A DNA stretch of 64,000 nt from Mesorhizobium terrae (lineage in GTDB: Bacteria > Pseudomonadota > Alphaproteobacteria > Rhizobiales > Rhizobiaceae), in NCBI RefSeq assembly GCF_008727715.1, contig NZ_CP044218.1, positions 2,418,001 to 2,482,000 on the forward strand. The letters are read 5' to 3'. The notes under the pieces were generated by a model, which was not told where the DNA came from, did no database searches, and saw only the letters and a list, made by a program, of their open reading frames with translations. Positions 1 to 11,438 of this stretch are shown here, piece by piece. A program made the translations under genes and the position numbers. How positions within the stretch are numbered: position 1 is the stretch's first letter; the number at the start of each line of letters is the position of its first letter.

Positions 1-2214
<2,214 letters not shown>

Positions 2215-2374
2215 GAAGCCGGCGTTTTGACGCCGGTGTTTCCAATGAAATTTCATTTGCCGGCTGTCGCTGCCGGTAAATTCAAGCAAATCGCTGATTT
2301 CGCGGGCGGAACCCTGCTTTCCGCTGGGGACGGTTCGTGTGTGCTTTGGTGGTCGGTTGCCAGTCGTTACTAGG

Positions 2375-2403
2375 GTGACATGAAACTGTCATGCGACTGT
2401 AAT
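2375..2403 (+). promoter_or_regulatory. PhoB binding site with three 11-bp repeats (Pho boxes)
   Basis: Three half-sites start at 2375, 2386 and 2397: GTGACAT, CTGTCAT and CTGTAAT, each separated by 4 bp (gaaa, gcga). The pair at 2386-2403 fits the Pho box consensus of two CTGTCAT direct repeats with an 11-bp period. It lies 76 bp upstream of the pstS start, so phosphate starvation should activate the operon through PhoB, whose gene is the last one of the same operon. The -10 element is not clear (CGCTAT at 2411-2416 is the best match). Confidence 0.85.
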
Positions 2404-2478
2404 AAACGGGCGCTATGGCCTCACTCGGCGCCGCAGGAAAGGCGTCTAGAGACCACCTTCCTAACAGGAGCAGGCCCA

Positions 2479-3507
2479 ATGAAAAAAGCTCTTCTCACCG
2501 CGTCGGCCGCTGCCTTCGCGCTCGCCGCTTCGGCTGGCTTCGCCGCCGCGCGCGACCAGGTTCAGGTCGCCGGTTCGTCGACCGTTCTGCCGTATGCCAA
2601 GATCGTTGCCGAGCAGTTCGGCGAAACCTTCAACAAGTTCAAGACCCCTGTGGTCGAGTCCGGCGGTTCGGGCGCCGGCATCAAGGAATTCTGCAAGGGC
2701 GTCGGCGAGAACACCATCGACATCGCCAATGCCTCGCGTCCGATCAAGAAGGACGAAATCAAGTCGTGCCAGGACGCCGGCGTGAAGGAAATCCAGGAAG
2801 TGAAGATCGGCTATGACGGCATCGTCTTCGCAACCGACGCCAAGGGTCCGGATTGGGCGCTGGTTCCGGCCGACATCTACAAGGCCTTGGCCGCCAAGAT
2901 CGTCGTCGACGGCAAGCTGGTCGACAATCCGAACACCAAGTGGAACCAGGTCAACGCGAAGCTGCCGGCGTGGGATATTGCTGCCTACATTCCGGGTGAA
3001 AAGCACGGCACGCGCGAAGTCTTCGAGACCAAGCTGCTCGACGCCGGTTGCGACAAGGCAGCTCTGAAGGCTGCTGGCGTGACCGATGAAAAGGAAATCG
3101 GCAAGACCTGCATCGCCATCCGCAAGGACGGCAAGGCTATCGACATCGACGGCGACTACACCGAGACGCTCGCCCGCATCGACTCCAACAAGACCGGCGT
3201 CGGCGTATTCGGCCTGGCCTTCTACGAGAACAACGCCGACAAGCTGAAGGTGGCCACCGTTTCCGGCATCACGCCGTCGACCGAGACCATCGCCAAGGGT
3301 GAATATCCGGTGTCGCGTCCGCTGTTCTTCTACGTGAAGAAGGCGCATCTCGGCGTCGTTCCCGGCCTCAAGGAATATGTCGACTTCTTCCTGACCGACC
3401 AGATGATCGGCCCGGACAGCCCGCTGGCAGAGTATGGTCTGGTTTCGGCTCCGGAAGCCGAGCGCAAGGGCCAGCGCGAAGCCTTCGACGCTGGAAAGAC
3501 GATGTAA
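2479..3507 (+). CDS. pstS: Phosphate ABC transporter, periplasmic phosphate-binding protein PstS
   Basis: High-affinity phosphate receptor of the PstSCAB importer, 342 aa. The N-terminus (KK followed by an Ala-rich hydrophobic stretch ending near AAARDQ) is a Sec signal peptide. The mature start QVQVAGSSTVLPYA carries the phosphate-binding SST motif, and SGGSGAGIKEF follows. I chose the ATG at 2479 because it has an AGGAG ribosome site and gives the signal peptide directly. An in-frame ATG at 2380 would lie inside the PhoB site and add 33 residues that do not look like protein sequence. It is the first gene of pstSCAB-phoU-phoB. Confidence 0.96.
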   Translation: MKKALLTASAAAFALAASAGFAAARDQVQVAGSSTVLPYAKIVAEQFGETFNKFKTPVVESGGSGAGIKEFCKGVGENTIDIANASRPIKKDEIKSCQDAGVKEIQEVKIGYDGIVFATDAKGPDWALVPADIYKALAAKIVVDGKLVDNPNTKWNQVNAKLPAWDIAAYIPGEKHGTREVFETKLLDAGCDKAALKAAGVTDEKEIGKTCIAIRKDGKAIDIDGDYTETLARIDSNKTGVGVFGLAFYENNADKLKVATVSGITPSTETIAKGEYPVSRPLFFYVKKAHLGVVPGLKEYVDFFLTDQMIGPDSPLAEYGLVSAPEAERKGQREAFDAGKTM

Positions 3508-3518
3508 TTTTCCTGCTG

Positions 3519-3548
3519 CCGGGGCGTGGACTTAAGTTCGCGCCCCGG
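3519..3548 (+). terminator. Stem-loop between pstS and pstC (partial terminator or mRNA stabiliser)
   Basis: A perfect 8-bp stem (CCGGGGCG at 3519-3526 and CGCCCCGG at 3541-3548) encloses a 14-nt loop, 11 nt after the pstS stop. No U-run follows. Such intercistronic stems commonly protect the transcript of the binding protein; attenuation is the alternative. Confidence 0.5.
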
Positions 3549-3602
3549 TCATTGCAGTCGGACCCGGTCCGGCTGTTTCCGTGACCTTTCAGAGGCCGCT
3601 CC

Positions 3603-5060
3603 ATGTCATCCATGCTCGTCTTGGCAATCGTCGTCGCGATCGGAATTGGCGCCTTCATCATCGCAAGGCAGAGAGCGGCAGCCCAGGATGACGGCAAGGT
3701 CAAGCCGCATTCGCGAGCCCACTATCATGGCTGGTGGGCATTCCTGCTCGCAACGTTGCCGGCCGCCCTGTTTCTGGCGCTTTGGGTTATAGGCTCGTCC
3801 GTCTATCTCAATAGCCATCTGCATGCGCAGATGCCGGCGCAGACCGGTGTTGCCAGCGAACCCCTGGCCGTCAGCCTGACCAAGAGCCTCGCCAACGGCT
3901 TGCGCAAGCTGGACCCGCAACAGGTCGCATCGCTGCCGGCGACTTTCGCCGAACTGCGACCTTCGCTTGCCGCTAAGGGCGTTGCCCTGGCCACCGATAC
4001 GCAAGACTACATGATCTCGATCGCGGCCGCGGCCAACAAGGTCCAGGATACGCTGGGACTGGTTGGCGCCGTTGCCACCGTTGCGCTGTCGCTCGCGGGT
4101 GCCGCCTATGGGATCTCGCAGGTCATGCCGCGGGCTCGAGCCCGCAACAATGTCGAGCGGCTGATGCTTTGGGGTCTGCTCGGCGCGTCCACCATCGCCA
4201 TCCTGACCACGATCGGCATCGTGCTGTCGATGCTGTTCCAGACGCTGAATTTCTTCCATCGGGTTCCGCTTTCGAATTTCTTCTTTGGCACGGTGTGGGA
4301 TCCACGCTTCGCCGCCGCCGGTGCTGTTGGCTCCGAGGGGCAATTTGGCCTGATCCCGCTGTTGGCTGGTACGCTCTATATTGCTTTCGTCGCGTTGCTG
4401 GTGGCGGTGCCGATCGGTCTTATGTCGGCTGTCTACATGGCCGAATACGCTTCGCCGCGTGTGCGCGCCGCGGTCAAGCCGTCGCTCGAGTTGCTGGCCG
4501 GCATCCCGACCATCGTCTACGGCATCTTCGCGCTCGTCACGCTCGGACCATTCCTGCGTGATTTGAGCGCCGCTCTCGCCGGCGGTACGTCCTTTATCCA
4601 GGCGCAATCGATCCTGACCGCCGGCCTCGTCATGGGTGTCATGCTGATCCCGGTTGTGTCTTCGCTCTCCGACGACATCATCACGGCGGTGCCGCGTGCC
4701 ATGCGCGACGGCTCGCTGGGTCTTGGCGCGACGCGCTCGGAAACGATCAAGCGGGTCATCCTGCCGGCGGCGCTGCCGGGCATCGTCGGCGCAATCCTGC
4801 TCACCGCCTCGCGCGCCATCGGCGAAACCATGATCGTCGTGCTTGCCGCCGGTGTGGCCGCCAATCTGACGCTCAATCCGTTCGAGGCGATGACCACCAT
4901 CACGGTCAAGATCGTCAACCAGTTGACCGGTGACCTCGAATTCAATTCACCGCAGACGCTGGTTGCCTTCGCGCTCGGCATCACGCTGTTCGCGCTGACG
5001 CTGGTGATGAACATCGTCGCCCTTTACATCGTCCGCAAATACCGGGAGCAGTACGAATGA
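3603..5060 (+). CDS. pstC: Phosphate ABC transporter permease PstC, extended form
   Basis: Inner-membrane permease subunit that forms the phosphate channel with PstA, 485 aa. E. coli PstC is about 320 aa; here roughly 170 extra N-terminal residues hold two early membrane segments (about 1-20 and 45-68) and a periplasmic stretch (about 70-145), a layout usual in Rhizobiales. The membrane-integral permease core follows, with the cytoplasmic EAA loop LGLGATRSETIKRVILPAAL that docks on PstB. The stop overlaps the pstA start by 4 bp (ATGA), which indicates translational coupling. Confidence 0.95.
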   Translation: MSSMLVLAIVVAIGIGAFIIARQRAAAQDDGKVKPHSRAHYHGWWAFLLATLPAALFLALWVIGSSVYLNSHLHAQMPAQTGVASEPLAVSLTKSLANGLRKLDPQQVASLPATFAELRPSLAAKGVALATDTQDYMISIAAAANKVQDTLGLVGAVATVALSLAGAAYGISQVMPRARARNNVERLMLWGLLGASTIAILTTIGIVLSMLFQTLNFFHRVPLSNFFFGTVWDPRFAAAGAVGSEGQFGLIPLLAGTLYIAFVALLVAVPIGLMSAVYMAEYASPRVRAAVKPSLELLAGIPTIVYGIFALVTLGPFLRDLSAALAGGTSFIQAQSILTAGLVMGVMLIPVVSSLSDDIITAVPRAMRDGSLGLGATRSETIKRVILPAALPGIVGAILLTASRAIGETMIVVLAAGVAANLTLNPFEAMTTITVKIVNQLTGDLEFNSPQTLVAFALGITLFALTLVMNIVALYIVRKYREQYE

Positions 5061-6373
5061 CCGACGTCACCTTGGATACGGTCGCCGCCTCGGTTCCCCA
5101 GGCACGTCGCGACATCGGCCTCAAGAAACGTTATGCCGCTGAGCGCCGCTTCCGCCTCTACGGTGTGTTGGCGATCCTCGTCGGCCTGGCCTTCCTGGCG
5201 GTCATGCTGGTTTCGATCGTGGGCAAGGGCTACACCTCGTTCTGGCAAACGACGATCACCCTGCCGATTACCTTCGACGAGAAGGTCATCGACCCCGACA
5301 ACAAACGGGCATCGGATCCAGACGTGCTGGTCACGGCCAATTATCCGGTCTTGGCGCAACGCGCCCTGATGGAGAAGCTCGGCATTGATCCGAAGAACAA
5401 GCCGATGGCGGCGAAGCTGAAAGGCTTTCTGTCGGAAGGCGCTCGCGTTCAGCTGCGAAACGTCGCCGTTTCCGATCCGGCGGTGATCGGCACGACGCGC
5501 AACGTCGAGATCCTTGCCGCCGCCAACCTCGACTCGGCTTTCAAAGGCCAGATCGATTTGAGCGTTCCGGAAGATCGCCGCAAGGTTTCCGACCAGCAGG
5601 TCGAATGGATGAACAAGCTCAAGGCCGAAGGCGCAATGGCCGAGCATTTCAACACCGGTCTGTTTACCTTCGGCGCCTCCAGCCGTCCGGAAACGTCGGG
5701 TCTCGGTGTCGCGATCATCGGTTCGTTCTACATGATGGTGATCGTGTTGCTGCTTGCGCTGCCCATTGGCGTCGCCGCTTCGATCTACCTCGAAGAATTC
5801 GCCAAGAAGGGCCGTTTCACCGATCTGATCGAGGTGAACATCAATAATCTGGCCGCGGTGCCGTCGATCGTTTTCGGCCTTCTAGGCCTCGCTGTCTTCG
5901 TCAATTTCCTCGGCATGCCGCGTTCTGCCGCCTTCGTCGGTGGCCTGGTGCTGACGCTAATGACGTTGCCTACCATCATCATCGCCACGCGCGCTGCTCT
6001 CGCTGCCGTGCCGCCCTCAATCCGCTCGGCTGCTCTCGGTCTTGGCGCCTCGAAGATGCAGATGGTTTTCCAGCACGTCCTGCCTTTGGCTGCGCCGGGC
6101 ATCCTCACCGGTACCATCATCGGCCTGGCACGCGCGCTGGGTGAGACGGCTCCGCTGCTGCTGATCGGCATGGTGGCTTTCGTGGCCGATTATCCGACGA
6201 CGCCATTCGATCCGGCGACGGCGCTGCCGGTGCAGATCTATATGTGGGCCAATGAGGCCGAGCGCGCCTTCGTGGAACGCATGTCGGGCGCCATCATCAT
6301 CCTTCTGGTCTTCTTGATGGCCATGAACATCACCGCGATCGTGCTCCGGCGTCGCTTCGAACGGCGCTGGTAG
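5057..6373 (+). CDS. pstA: Phosphate ABC transporter permease PstA
   Basis: Second permease subunit of the Pst importer, 438 aa, against about 296 in E. coli. The extra length is one N-terminal membrane segment (about 33-57) and a large periplasmic region (about 58-210) before the transport core. The core includes [15 protein letters not shown] and the EAA loop [20 protein letters not shown]. The start overlaps the pstC stop, and pstB begins 14 bp downstream. Both permeases carry large periplasmic insertions, so these may contact each other or PstS; that is inference. Confidence 0.95.
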   Translation: MTDVTLDTVAASVPQARRDIGLKKRYAAERRFRLYGVLAILVGLAFLAVMLVSIVGKGYTSFWQTTITLPITFDEKVIDPDNKRASDPDVLVTANYPVLAQRALMEKLGIDPKNKPMAAKLKGFLSEGARVQLRNVAVSDPAVIGTTRNVEILAAANLDSAFKGQIDLSVPEDRRKVSDQQVEWMNKLKAEGAMAEHFNTGLFTFGASSRPETSGLGVAIIGSFYMMVIVLLLALPIGVAASIYLEEFAKKGRFTDLIEVNINNLAAVPSIVFGLLGLAVFVNFLGMPRSAAFVGGLVLTLMTLPTIIIATRAALAAVPPSIRSAALGLGASKMQMVFQHVLPLAAPGILTGTIIGLARALGETAPLLLIGMVAFVADYPTTPFDPATALPVQIYMWANEAERAFVERMSGAIIILLVFLMAMNITAIVLRRRFERRW

Positions 6374-6387
6374 AAAGGGAGCCTGAT

Positions 6388-7212
6388 ATGAATATCATGA
6401 CGGAAAAGACCCTCGAACAGGCAGTGAGCAGCCAGATGAGCGCCCAGACCAATGAGATGATCAAGATGCGTGGTGACAAGGTCACCGTGCACTATGGCGA
6501 GAAGCAAGCGCTGTTCGACGTCAATCTGGACATCCGCCAGAACCAGGTGACGGCGCTCATCGGCCCGTCCGGTTGCGGCAAGTCGACCTTCCTGCGCTGC
6601 CTCAACCGCATGAACGACACGATCGATTCCGCCAAGGTTGGCGGCAAGATCACGCTGGACCAGGAAGACATCTACGATCCCAAGATCGACGTAGTCGAAC
6701 TTCGCGCCCGCGTCGGCATGGTGTTCCAGAAGCCCAATCCGTTCCCGAAGTCGATCTACGAGAATGTCGCCTATGGTCCGCGCATCCATGGGCTTGCCAA
6801 GAGCAAGGCCGACATGGATCGGATTGTTGAGTCCAGTCTGCAAAAGGCGGCGATCTGGAATGAGGTGAAGGACCGCCTGCACGAACCGGGTACGGGCCTT
6901 TCCGGCGGTCAGCAGCAGCGCCTGTGCATCGCGCGTGCAATTGCCGTGTCGCCGGAAGTCATTCTGATGGATGAGCCCTGCTCGGCTCTCGATCCGATCG
7001 CAACCGCCAAGGTCGAGGAATTGATCGACGAACTGCGGCAGAACTACACGATCGTCATCGTTACGCACTCGATGCAGCAGGCGGCACGCGTGTCGCAACG
7101 CACCGCCATGTTCCATCTCGGCTATCTGGTCGAGGAGGGGGCTACCGACAAGATGTTCACCAACCCTGACGACAAGCGCACGCAGGATTACATCACCGGC
7201 CGTTTCGGCTGA
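6388..7212 (+). CDS. pstB: Phosphate ABC transporter ATP-binding protein PstB
   Basis: ATPase that powers phosphate uptake, 274 aa. Walker [10 protein letters not shown] is at residues 59-67, the signature is LSGGQQQRL, and Walker B is VILMDEP with a following switch His in [11 protein letters not shown]. The stretch [17 protein letters not shown] is typical of PstB. The ATG at 6388 follows AAAGGGAG; an in-frame ATG at 6397 is a possible alternative. Fourth gene of the phosphate operon, followed after 38 bp by phoU. Confidence 0.97.
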   Translation: MNIMTEKTLEQAVSSQMSAQTNEMIKMRGDKVTVHYGEKQALFDVNLDIRQNQVTALIGPSGCGKSTFLRCLNRMNDTIDSAKVGGKITLDQEDIYDPKIDVVELRARVGMVFQKPNPFPKSIYENVAYGPRIHGLAKSKADMDRIVESSLQKAAIWNEVKDRLHEPGTGLSGGQQQRLCIARAIAVSPEVILMDEPCSALDPIATAKVEELIDELRQNYTIVIVTHSMQQAARVSQRTAMFHLGYLVEEGATDKMFTNPDDKRTQDYITGRFG

Positions 7213-7250
7213 GCCGACGAGCGCGGCAGACGACAAGCGAGGACAGGATC

Positions 7251-7958
7251 ATGGGTGAACATACCGTCGCGTCGTTCGATGAGGAACTCGGACAGATCAG
7301 CAAGCTTGTCCGCGATATGGGCGACCTTGCGGGATCGATGGTCGAGAGCTCGACCAAGGCGTTGCTGAAATCGGACAATGGATTGGCGCAGCGCGTCGTG
7401 TCCGACGATGCCATCATGGATGCGCGCCAACGCGAACTGGACAACCGTGCGATCACGCTGATCGCCAAGCGGCAGCCGATGGCGCAGGACCTTCGTGCCG
7501 TCATCGGCGCCATCCGCATGGCGGGCGATTTCGAACGCATCGGCGACCTTGCCAAGAACATCGCCAAGCGGGTTGGCGCGGTCGGGCAGAGCGGGACGCC
7601 GCGCGAATTTTCGCATTCCATCGATGCCATGGCGCAGCTCGTACTCGTCCAGGTCGACGGGGTGATCGAGAAATATGCGGCGGCTGATCCGCAGGGGCTT
7701 GCTCAGCTGAGGGCCGACGATGAACGGATCGACGTAAAATACACTTCCGTCTTCCGCGAATTGCTGACCTACATGATGGAAGATCCGCGCAACATCACGC
7801 CGTGTACGCATTTGCTGTTCTGCGCCAAGAATCTGGAACGCATCGGCGATCACGTCACCAATATCGCCGAAAATGCCTACTACGTGCTGACGGGCGAGCA
7901 GTTGCCGCCCAATCGGCCGAAGTTCGACGAGACGGCCGCAGCCGTCCCGGCCGCGTAG
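7251..7958 (+). CDS. phoU: Phosphate signalling complex protein PhoU
   Basis: Cytoplasmic negative regulator that links Pst transporter activity to the PhoB regulon, 235 aa. It has the two tandem three-helix PhoU repeats, with metal-binding signatures of the type GDxxxxIxxxxxR visible in MAGDFERIGDLAKNIAKR (first repeat) and NLERIGDHVTNIAEN (second repeat). Length matches the family. It lies between pstB and phoB, as in many bacteria. The Ala/Pro-rich C-terminal tail is unremarkable. Confidence 0.96.
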   Translation: MGEHTVASFDEELGQISKLVRDMGDLAGSMVESSTKALLKSDNGLAQRVVSDDAIMDARQRELDNRAITLIAKRQPMAQDLRAVIGAIRMAGDFERIGDLAKNIAKRVGAVGQSGTPREFSHSIDAMAQLVLVQVDGVIEKYAAADPQGLAQLRADDERIDVKYTSVFRELLTYMMEDPRNITPCTHLLFCAKNLERIGDHVTNIAENAYYVLTGEQLPPNRPKFDETAAAVPAA

Positions 7959-7976
7959 CAAAAGGACGACGGCAAG

Positions 7977-8666
7977 ATGATCGCGCCGCGTGTCATGGTG
8001 GTGGAGGACGAGGAGCCGTTGGGCGTTCTCCTCCGCTACAATCTGGAATCCGAGGGCTACCAGGTCGAGGTGGTGGCGAGAGGCGACGAGGCGGAAATCC
8101 GGCTCCAAGAGAATGTTCCAGATCTTCTGGTGCTCGATTGGATGGTTCCGGCCGTATCCGGTATCGAATTGTGTCGTCGGCTCAGGATGCGCCCCGAAAC
8201 CGAACGTCTGCCGATCATCATGCTGACGGCGCGAGGCGAGGAAAGCGACCGTGTGCGTGGGCTTTCCACGGGAGCGGACGATTATCTGGTCAAGCCGTTC
8301 TCGATGCCGGAGTTCATGGCGCGGGTGAAGGCGTTGCTGCGCCGGGCCAAGCCTGAGGTGCTATCCTCGGTGCTCAAGGTGGGCGACATCGTGCTCGACC
8401 GCGAGTCGCACCGGGTTTACCGCAAGAAGAGTGAAATCCGGCTCGGGCCGACGGAATTCCGCCTGCTGGAATTCATGATGCGCCATCCCGGTCGCGTTTT
8501 CTCGCGCAGCCAGTTGCTCGACAATGTGTGGGGCGAGACCATCTACATCGACGAACGCACGGTGGATGTGCATGTCGGGCGGCTGCGCAAGGCGGTCAAC
8601 AACGGTCGCATGCCGGATGTCATCCGCACCATCCGCGGATCCGGTTACGCTATCCGCGAGGACTGA
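7977..8666 (+). CDS. phoB: Phosphate regulon response regulator PhoB
   Basis: OmpR-family DNA-binding response regulator, 229 aa. The receiver domain has the acidic pair in VVEDEEP, phospho-acceptor Asp54 (LVLDWMVP) and the conserved Lys in LVKPFSMPEF. The C-terminal winged helix ends in RTVDVHVGRLRKAVN and RTIRGSGYAI. It should bind the repeats at 2375-2403 and so control its own operon. No phoR-type kinase gene is in this window. Its stop is 3 bp from the stop of the convergent ROK gene. Confidence 0.96.
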   Translation: MIAPRVMVVEDEEPLGVLLRYNLESEGYQVEVVARGDEAEIRLQENVPDLLVLDWMVPAVSGIELCRRLRMRPETERLPIIMLTARGEESDRVRGLSTGADDYLVKPFSMPEFMARVKALLRRAKPEVLSSVLKVGDIVLDRESHRVYRKKSEIRLGPTEFRLLEFMMRHPGRVFSRSQLLDNVWGETIYIDERTVDVHVGRLRKAVNNGRMPDVIRTIRGSGYAIRED

Positions 8667-8668
8667 GC

Positions 8669-9919
8669 CTAGCCTTCGCCGCCTTGTGGCGGCGGGGGCA
8701 TGGTTGCCATCGGACCGCCCAGTGCGAAGATTTCCTGGTCGATGAAGGTCAGTGCGCGCATGGCGCACCCTTCCCGGATCAGCATTTGCTCGTTCGGCTC
8801 CGTGTCGAAGGAAATCGAAGCGGAATGCTGGCCGCCGGCGGTCTGGGCAATCGCTTCCCGCAGTGCCGGCTCGATCAGGTCGAAGGCCGTCGCGCCGATA
8901 CCGACGAACGTCACCGGGGCGGGGTCGATGACGGCAAACAGGGACCCCAGACCGTAGCCCAGCGCCTCACCGGCGCATCGATAGGCGTCGCGTTCGGGGC
9001 CTGCTGTCATGCGTGCCTTATCAGCTAGCGCCTGCATCTCGTTATCAGGGATGTCGGCAGCCGGTTCCGCGTTTTCGTCGATGCCATTGGCGCTTCGCCA
9101 GATCGCATAGTTACCGGCATAGGCCTCGACGCAGCCGTGCCGGCCGCAGCGGCACAGCGCGCCTTTCGGGCGATGGATCATGTGGCCGAACTCGCCGCCG
9201 GACGAATGTGTGCCGATGAACAATTCGCCGTTGAGCACGATACCCATGCCGATACCGTGCGAGAGCAGGACGGCGATGAAGTCGTCACGATAACGGTCGG
9301 TACCGCGCCAGCGCAACGCAACGGCCATCATGTTGCAGTCGTTCTCGACGATGACAGGAATGCCGAACGCCTCTTCGAGGATATCTGCGAACGGAATATT
9401 GCCGTGAGGCGTTATTGGCGTCCAAAGCATGGCACGCGCATGGGAATCGGCAGTGCCCTGGACAGCGAAGGCAATACGCAGCACGCGTCGCCCAATCGTG
9501 GTTTCGTCTTCGAGGCGCTGCCGCACGATCGTGACACATTCCTCGATCAGGGCTTCCCGCGGCAGGGTCAGGGTGTCCAGCCTGCGGGCATCCTGGGCCA
9601 AAACGCGCCCGGCATAGTCGGTGACCGTCGCGGTCAAGAGGTTGAGCGATAGGATCACCGTGATCACCGCCGCAGCGTCCGCGGCAAGTTCCAGCCCGAC
9701 CTGCGGGCGGCCACGTTTCGCGGCGGTCGATTCACTGCGTCCTTCCATCAGGACGCCCTCGGCGATCAAGTCGGAAGAGATTGCGGAAATGGTCGAGTGG
9801 CTGAGACCGGTTATCGTGGTGATTTCGGTGCGTGAAGGCTGTTTGGAGCGGCGCACGGCGGAGATCACCATCGCGCGGTTCCTGCGGCGCAAGTCATCGT
9901 GCCGGATTCCGACGGTCAT
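8669..9919 (-). CDS. ROK-family transcriptional repressor, probably of the xylose transporter (XylR-like)
   Basis: 416 aa. An N-terminal winged helix-turn-helix (about residues 10-65, with SRTEITTITGLSHSTISAIS) is followed by a ROK sugar-kinase-like domain with the zinc motif CRCGRHGC preceded by GEFGH. I chose the ATG at 9919; a longer open frame reaches 10183 but its extra residues show no fold and would run over the operators. It is transcribed away from xylF. ROK repressors of this architecture bind a sugar and release DNA, so D-xylose or a related pentose is the likely ligand. That ligand is inferred from the neighbour, not from the protein. Confidence 0.9.
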   Translation of the reverse strand: MTVGIRHDDLRRRNRAMVISAVRRSKQPSRTEITTITGLSHSTISAISSDLIAEGVLMEGRSESTAAKRGRPQVGLELAADAAAVITVILSLNLLTATVTDYAGRVLAQDARRLDTLTLPREALIEECVTIVRQRLEDETTIGRRVLRIAFAVQGTADSHARAMLWTPITPHGNIPFADILEEAFGIPVIVENDCNMMAVALRWRGTDRYRDDFIAVLLSHGIGMGIVLNGELFIGTHSSGGEFGHMIHRPKGALCRCGRHGCVEAYAGNYAIWRSANGIDENAEPAADIPDNEMQALADKARMTAGPERDAYRCAGEALGYGLGSLFAVIDPAPVTFVGIGATAFDLIEPALREAIAQTAGGQHSASISFDTEPNEQMLIREGCAMRALTFIDQEIFALGGPMATMPPPPQGGEG

Positions 9920-10113
9920 GTCCTTGCCGTTCCTTCCTCCGCCAGCCCTTCGTGAATTCGAGGCTGTTTGCGCACAAGTCCCGCAAGGCATCGGGAAGCG
10001 TGCATTCTGTCCATAGGTCGCAGCGCAGGCGAATGCAAAATCCGTTTCGATTTTGGTGTCCTGCCACCAACCTCCTCCACAGATAGTGGCAGAAGCCCGT
10101 TCCCGCGTCACTA

Positions 10114-10134
10114 TTATTTCGAGGCACGAAATAA
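10114..10134. promoter_or_regulatory. Upstream ROK operator (O1)
   Basis: Perfect inverted repeat TTATTTCG-N5-CGAAATAA. This closely resembles the operators of the ROK repressors NagC and Mlc (TTATTT...AAATAA type). It sits upstream of the xylF -35 and between the divergent repressor and xylF. Its centre is 73 bp from the centre of the second operator. Confidence 0.75.
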
Positions 10135-10158
10135 ATAAAACTGGATTGTTGAAACCGG

Positions 10159-10187
10159 TTGACAGAAGAGCCTGCCGCTGCAATTAT
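10159..10187 (+). promoter_or_regulatory. xylF promoter (sigma-70 type)
   Basis: A consensus -35 TTGACA (10159-10164) is followed after 17 bp by AATTAT (10182-10187), a 4/6 match to the -10 consensus. It is 75 bp upstream of the xylF start codon. The last base of the -10 is the first base of operator O2, so a bound repressor would block initiation. Confidence 0.65.
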
Positions 10188-10207
10188 TTTTTCGAAGCTC
10201 GAAAAAA
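10187..10207. promoter_or_regulatory. Downstream ROK operator (O2)
   Basis: Perfect inverted repeat TTTTTTCG-N5-CGAAAAAA with the same arm length and spacer length as O1. It covers the transcription start region of the xylF promoter. The rest of the 342-bp gap between the repressor start and xylF shows nothing else recognisable. Confidence 0.75.
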
Positions 10208-10261
10208 AGCTTCTCCAAGGGCAACGCATACCAGCGCGCCATTGGGCGCAGGGAGGAAACC

Positions 10262-11302
10262 ATGAAAAAGTTCACAACCGCCATTCTGGCGGGTGTCGCC
10301 ATGACGTTCGCGCTTACGGCCGTCGCCGAGGCGAAGGGCAAGGTTATCGGCGTGTCCTGGTCCAATTTCCAGGAAGAGCGCTGGAAGACCGACGAAGCGG
10401 CAATGAAGAAGGCGATCGAGGCAGCCGGCGACAAATATATCTCTGCCGATGCGCAATCGAACCCTGGCAAGCAGCTCACCGACGTGGAAAGCCTGATCGG
10501 CCAGGGTGCCAACGCCCTTATCATCCTGGCGCAGGACGCATCCGCTATTGGCCCGGCGGTGCAGAAGGCGGTCGACGAGGGAATTCCCGTCGTTGGATAC
10601 GACCGATTGATCGAAAATAAGGACGCCTTCTACCTGACCTTCGACAACAAGGAAGTTGGGCGCTTGCAGGCCAAGGCGGTGTTCGCCGTCAAGCCGGAAG
10701 GCCATTACGTCTTCATCAAGGGCTCCAGTGCCGACCCGAACGCCGACTTCCTGTTCGCGGGTTCGATGGAAGTGCTGAAGGCTGCGATCGATGCCGGCAA
10801 GATCAAGAACGTTGGCGAAGCCTATACGGACGGTTGGCTGCCCGCCAATGCGCAGAAGAACATGGAGCAGTTTCTGACCGCCAACGACAACAAGGTCGAT
10901 GCCGTCGTGGCCGCCAATGACGGCACTGCCGGCGGTGCCGTTGCCGCGCTTGCCGCTCAGGGCCTCGCCGGCTCGGTGCCGGTTTCCGGCCAGGATGGCG
11001 ACCACGCCGCCTTGAACCGCATCGCGCTTGGCACGCAGACCGTTTCCGTGTGGAAGGACGCTCGCGAACTCGGCAAGAACGCCGCCGAGATCGCCTCGCA
11101 ACTCGCCGACGGCAAGAAGATGGGCGACATCGCCGGAGCCAAGGACTTCACGACCCCGGCGGGCAATACCGTCAAGTCGCTGTTCCTGACGCCGGTGGCC
11201 ATCACCAAGGACAATCTCAACGTCGTCATTGACGCCGGCTGGGTTTCCAAGGACGTTGTCTGCCAGGGCGCCAAGGCAGGCTCGGTGAAGGCCTGTAACT
11301 GA
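10262..11302 (+). CDS. xylF: D-xylose-type ABC transporter substrate-binding protein
   Basis: Periplasmic sugar-binding protein of the pentose/ribose family, 346 aa. A clear signal peptide ends near AVAEAKGK. The mature protein has two Rossmann-like lobes with XylF-type segments [33 protein letters not shown] and [19 protein letters not shown] strong GGGAGGAAACC ribosome site precedes the ATG. It heads xylF-xylH-xylG and is separated from xylH by a stem-loop. Xylose is the best-supported substrate; other pentoses or fructose remain possible. Confidence 0.9.
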   Translation: MKKFTTAILAGVAMTFALTAVAEAKGKVIGVSWSNFQEERWKTDEAAMKKAIEAAGDKYISADAQSNPGKQLTDVESLIGQGANALIILAQDASAIGPAVQKAVDEGIPVVGYDRLIENKDAFYLTFDNKEVGRLQAKAVFAVKPEGHYVFIKGSSADPNADFLFAGSMEVLKAAIDAGKIKNVGEAYTDGWLPANAQKNMEQFLTANDNKVDAVVAANDGTAGGAVAALAAQGLAGSVPVSGQDGDHAALNRIALGTQTVSVWKDARELGKNAAEIASQLADGKKMGDIAGAKDFTTPAGNTVKSLFLTPVAITKDNLNVVIDAGWVSKDVVCQGAKAGSVKACN

Positions 11303-11323
11303 AGCTGAGCTTCGCTTGGGTTG

Positions 11324-11350
11324 AAACCGCGGCTCTCGAGCCGCGGTTTT
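11324..11350 (+). terminator. Stem-loop between xylF and xylH (leaky terminator)
   Basis: A perfect 11-bp stem (AAACCGCGGCT at 11324-11334, AGCCGCGGTTT at 11339-11349) with a CTCG loop, followed by only a short U-run (TTTTC). It is 21 nt after the xylF stop, and xylH has no obvious promoter of its own. Partial read-through would give more binding protein than permease. Confidence 0.65.
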
Positions 11351-11438
11351 CTCAAAAACTCCGTTTCAAAGCCGAGAAGACCGGTTTCGCGACTTGACGC
11401 TCCATCGCCGCCGCTCGGCGCATGGATGGGAGGATATC

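Noticed and set aside
2308..2335. GGAAC...GTT pair upstream of pstS as an EcfG promoter
   Set aside because: Spacing is 20 nt, outside the 16-18 range of the good sites in this window.
2380..2478. N-terminal extension of pstS from an upstream ATG
   Set aside because: It would start inside the PhoB site and put 33 residues before a complete signal peptide.
9920..10183. N-terminal extension of the ROK repressor
   Set aside because: Extra residues show no fold and the extension would cover the first operator.
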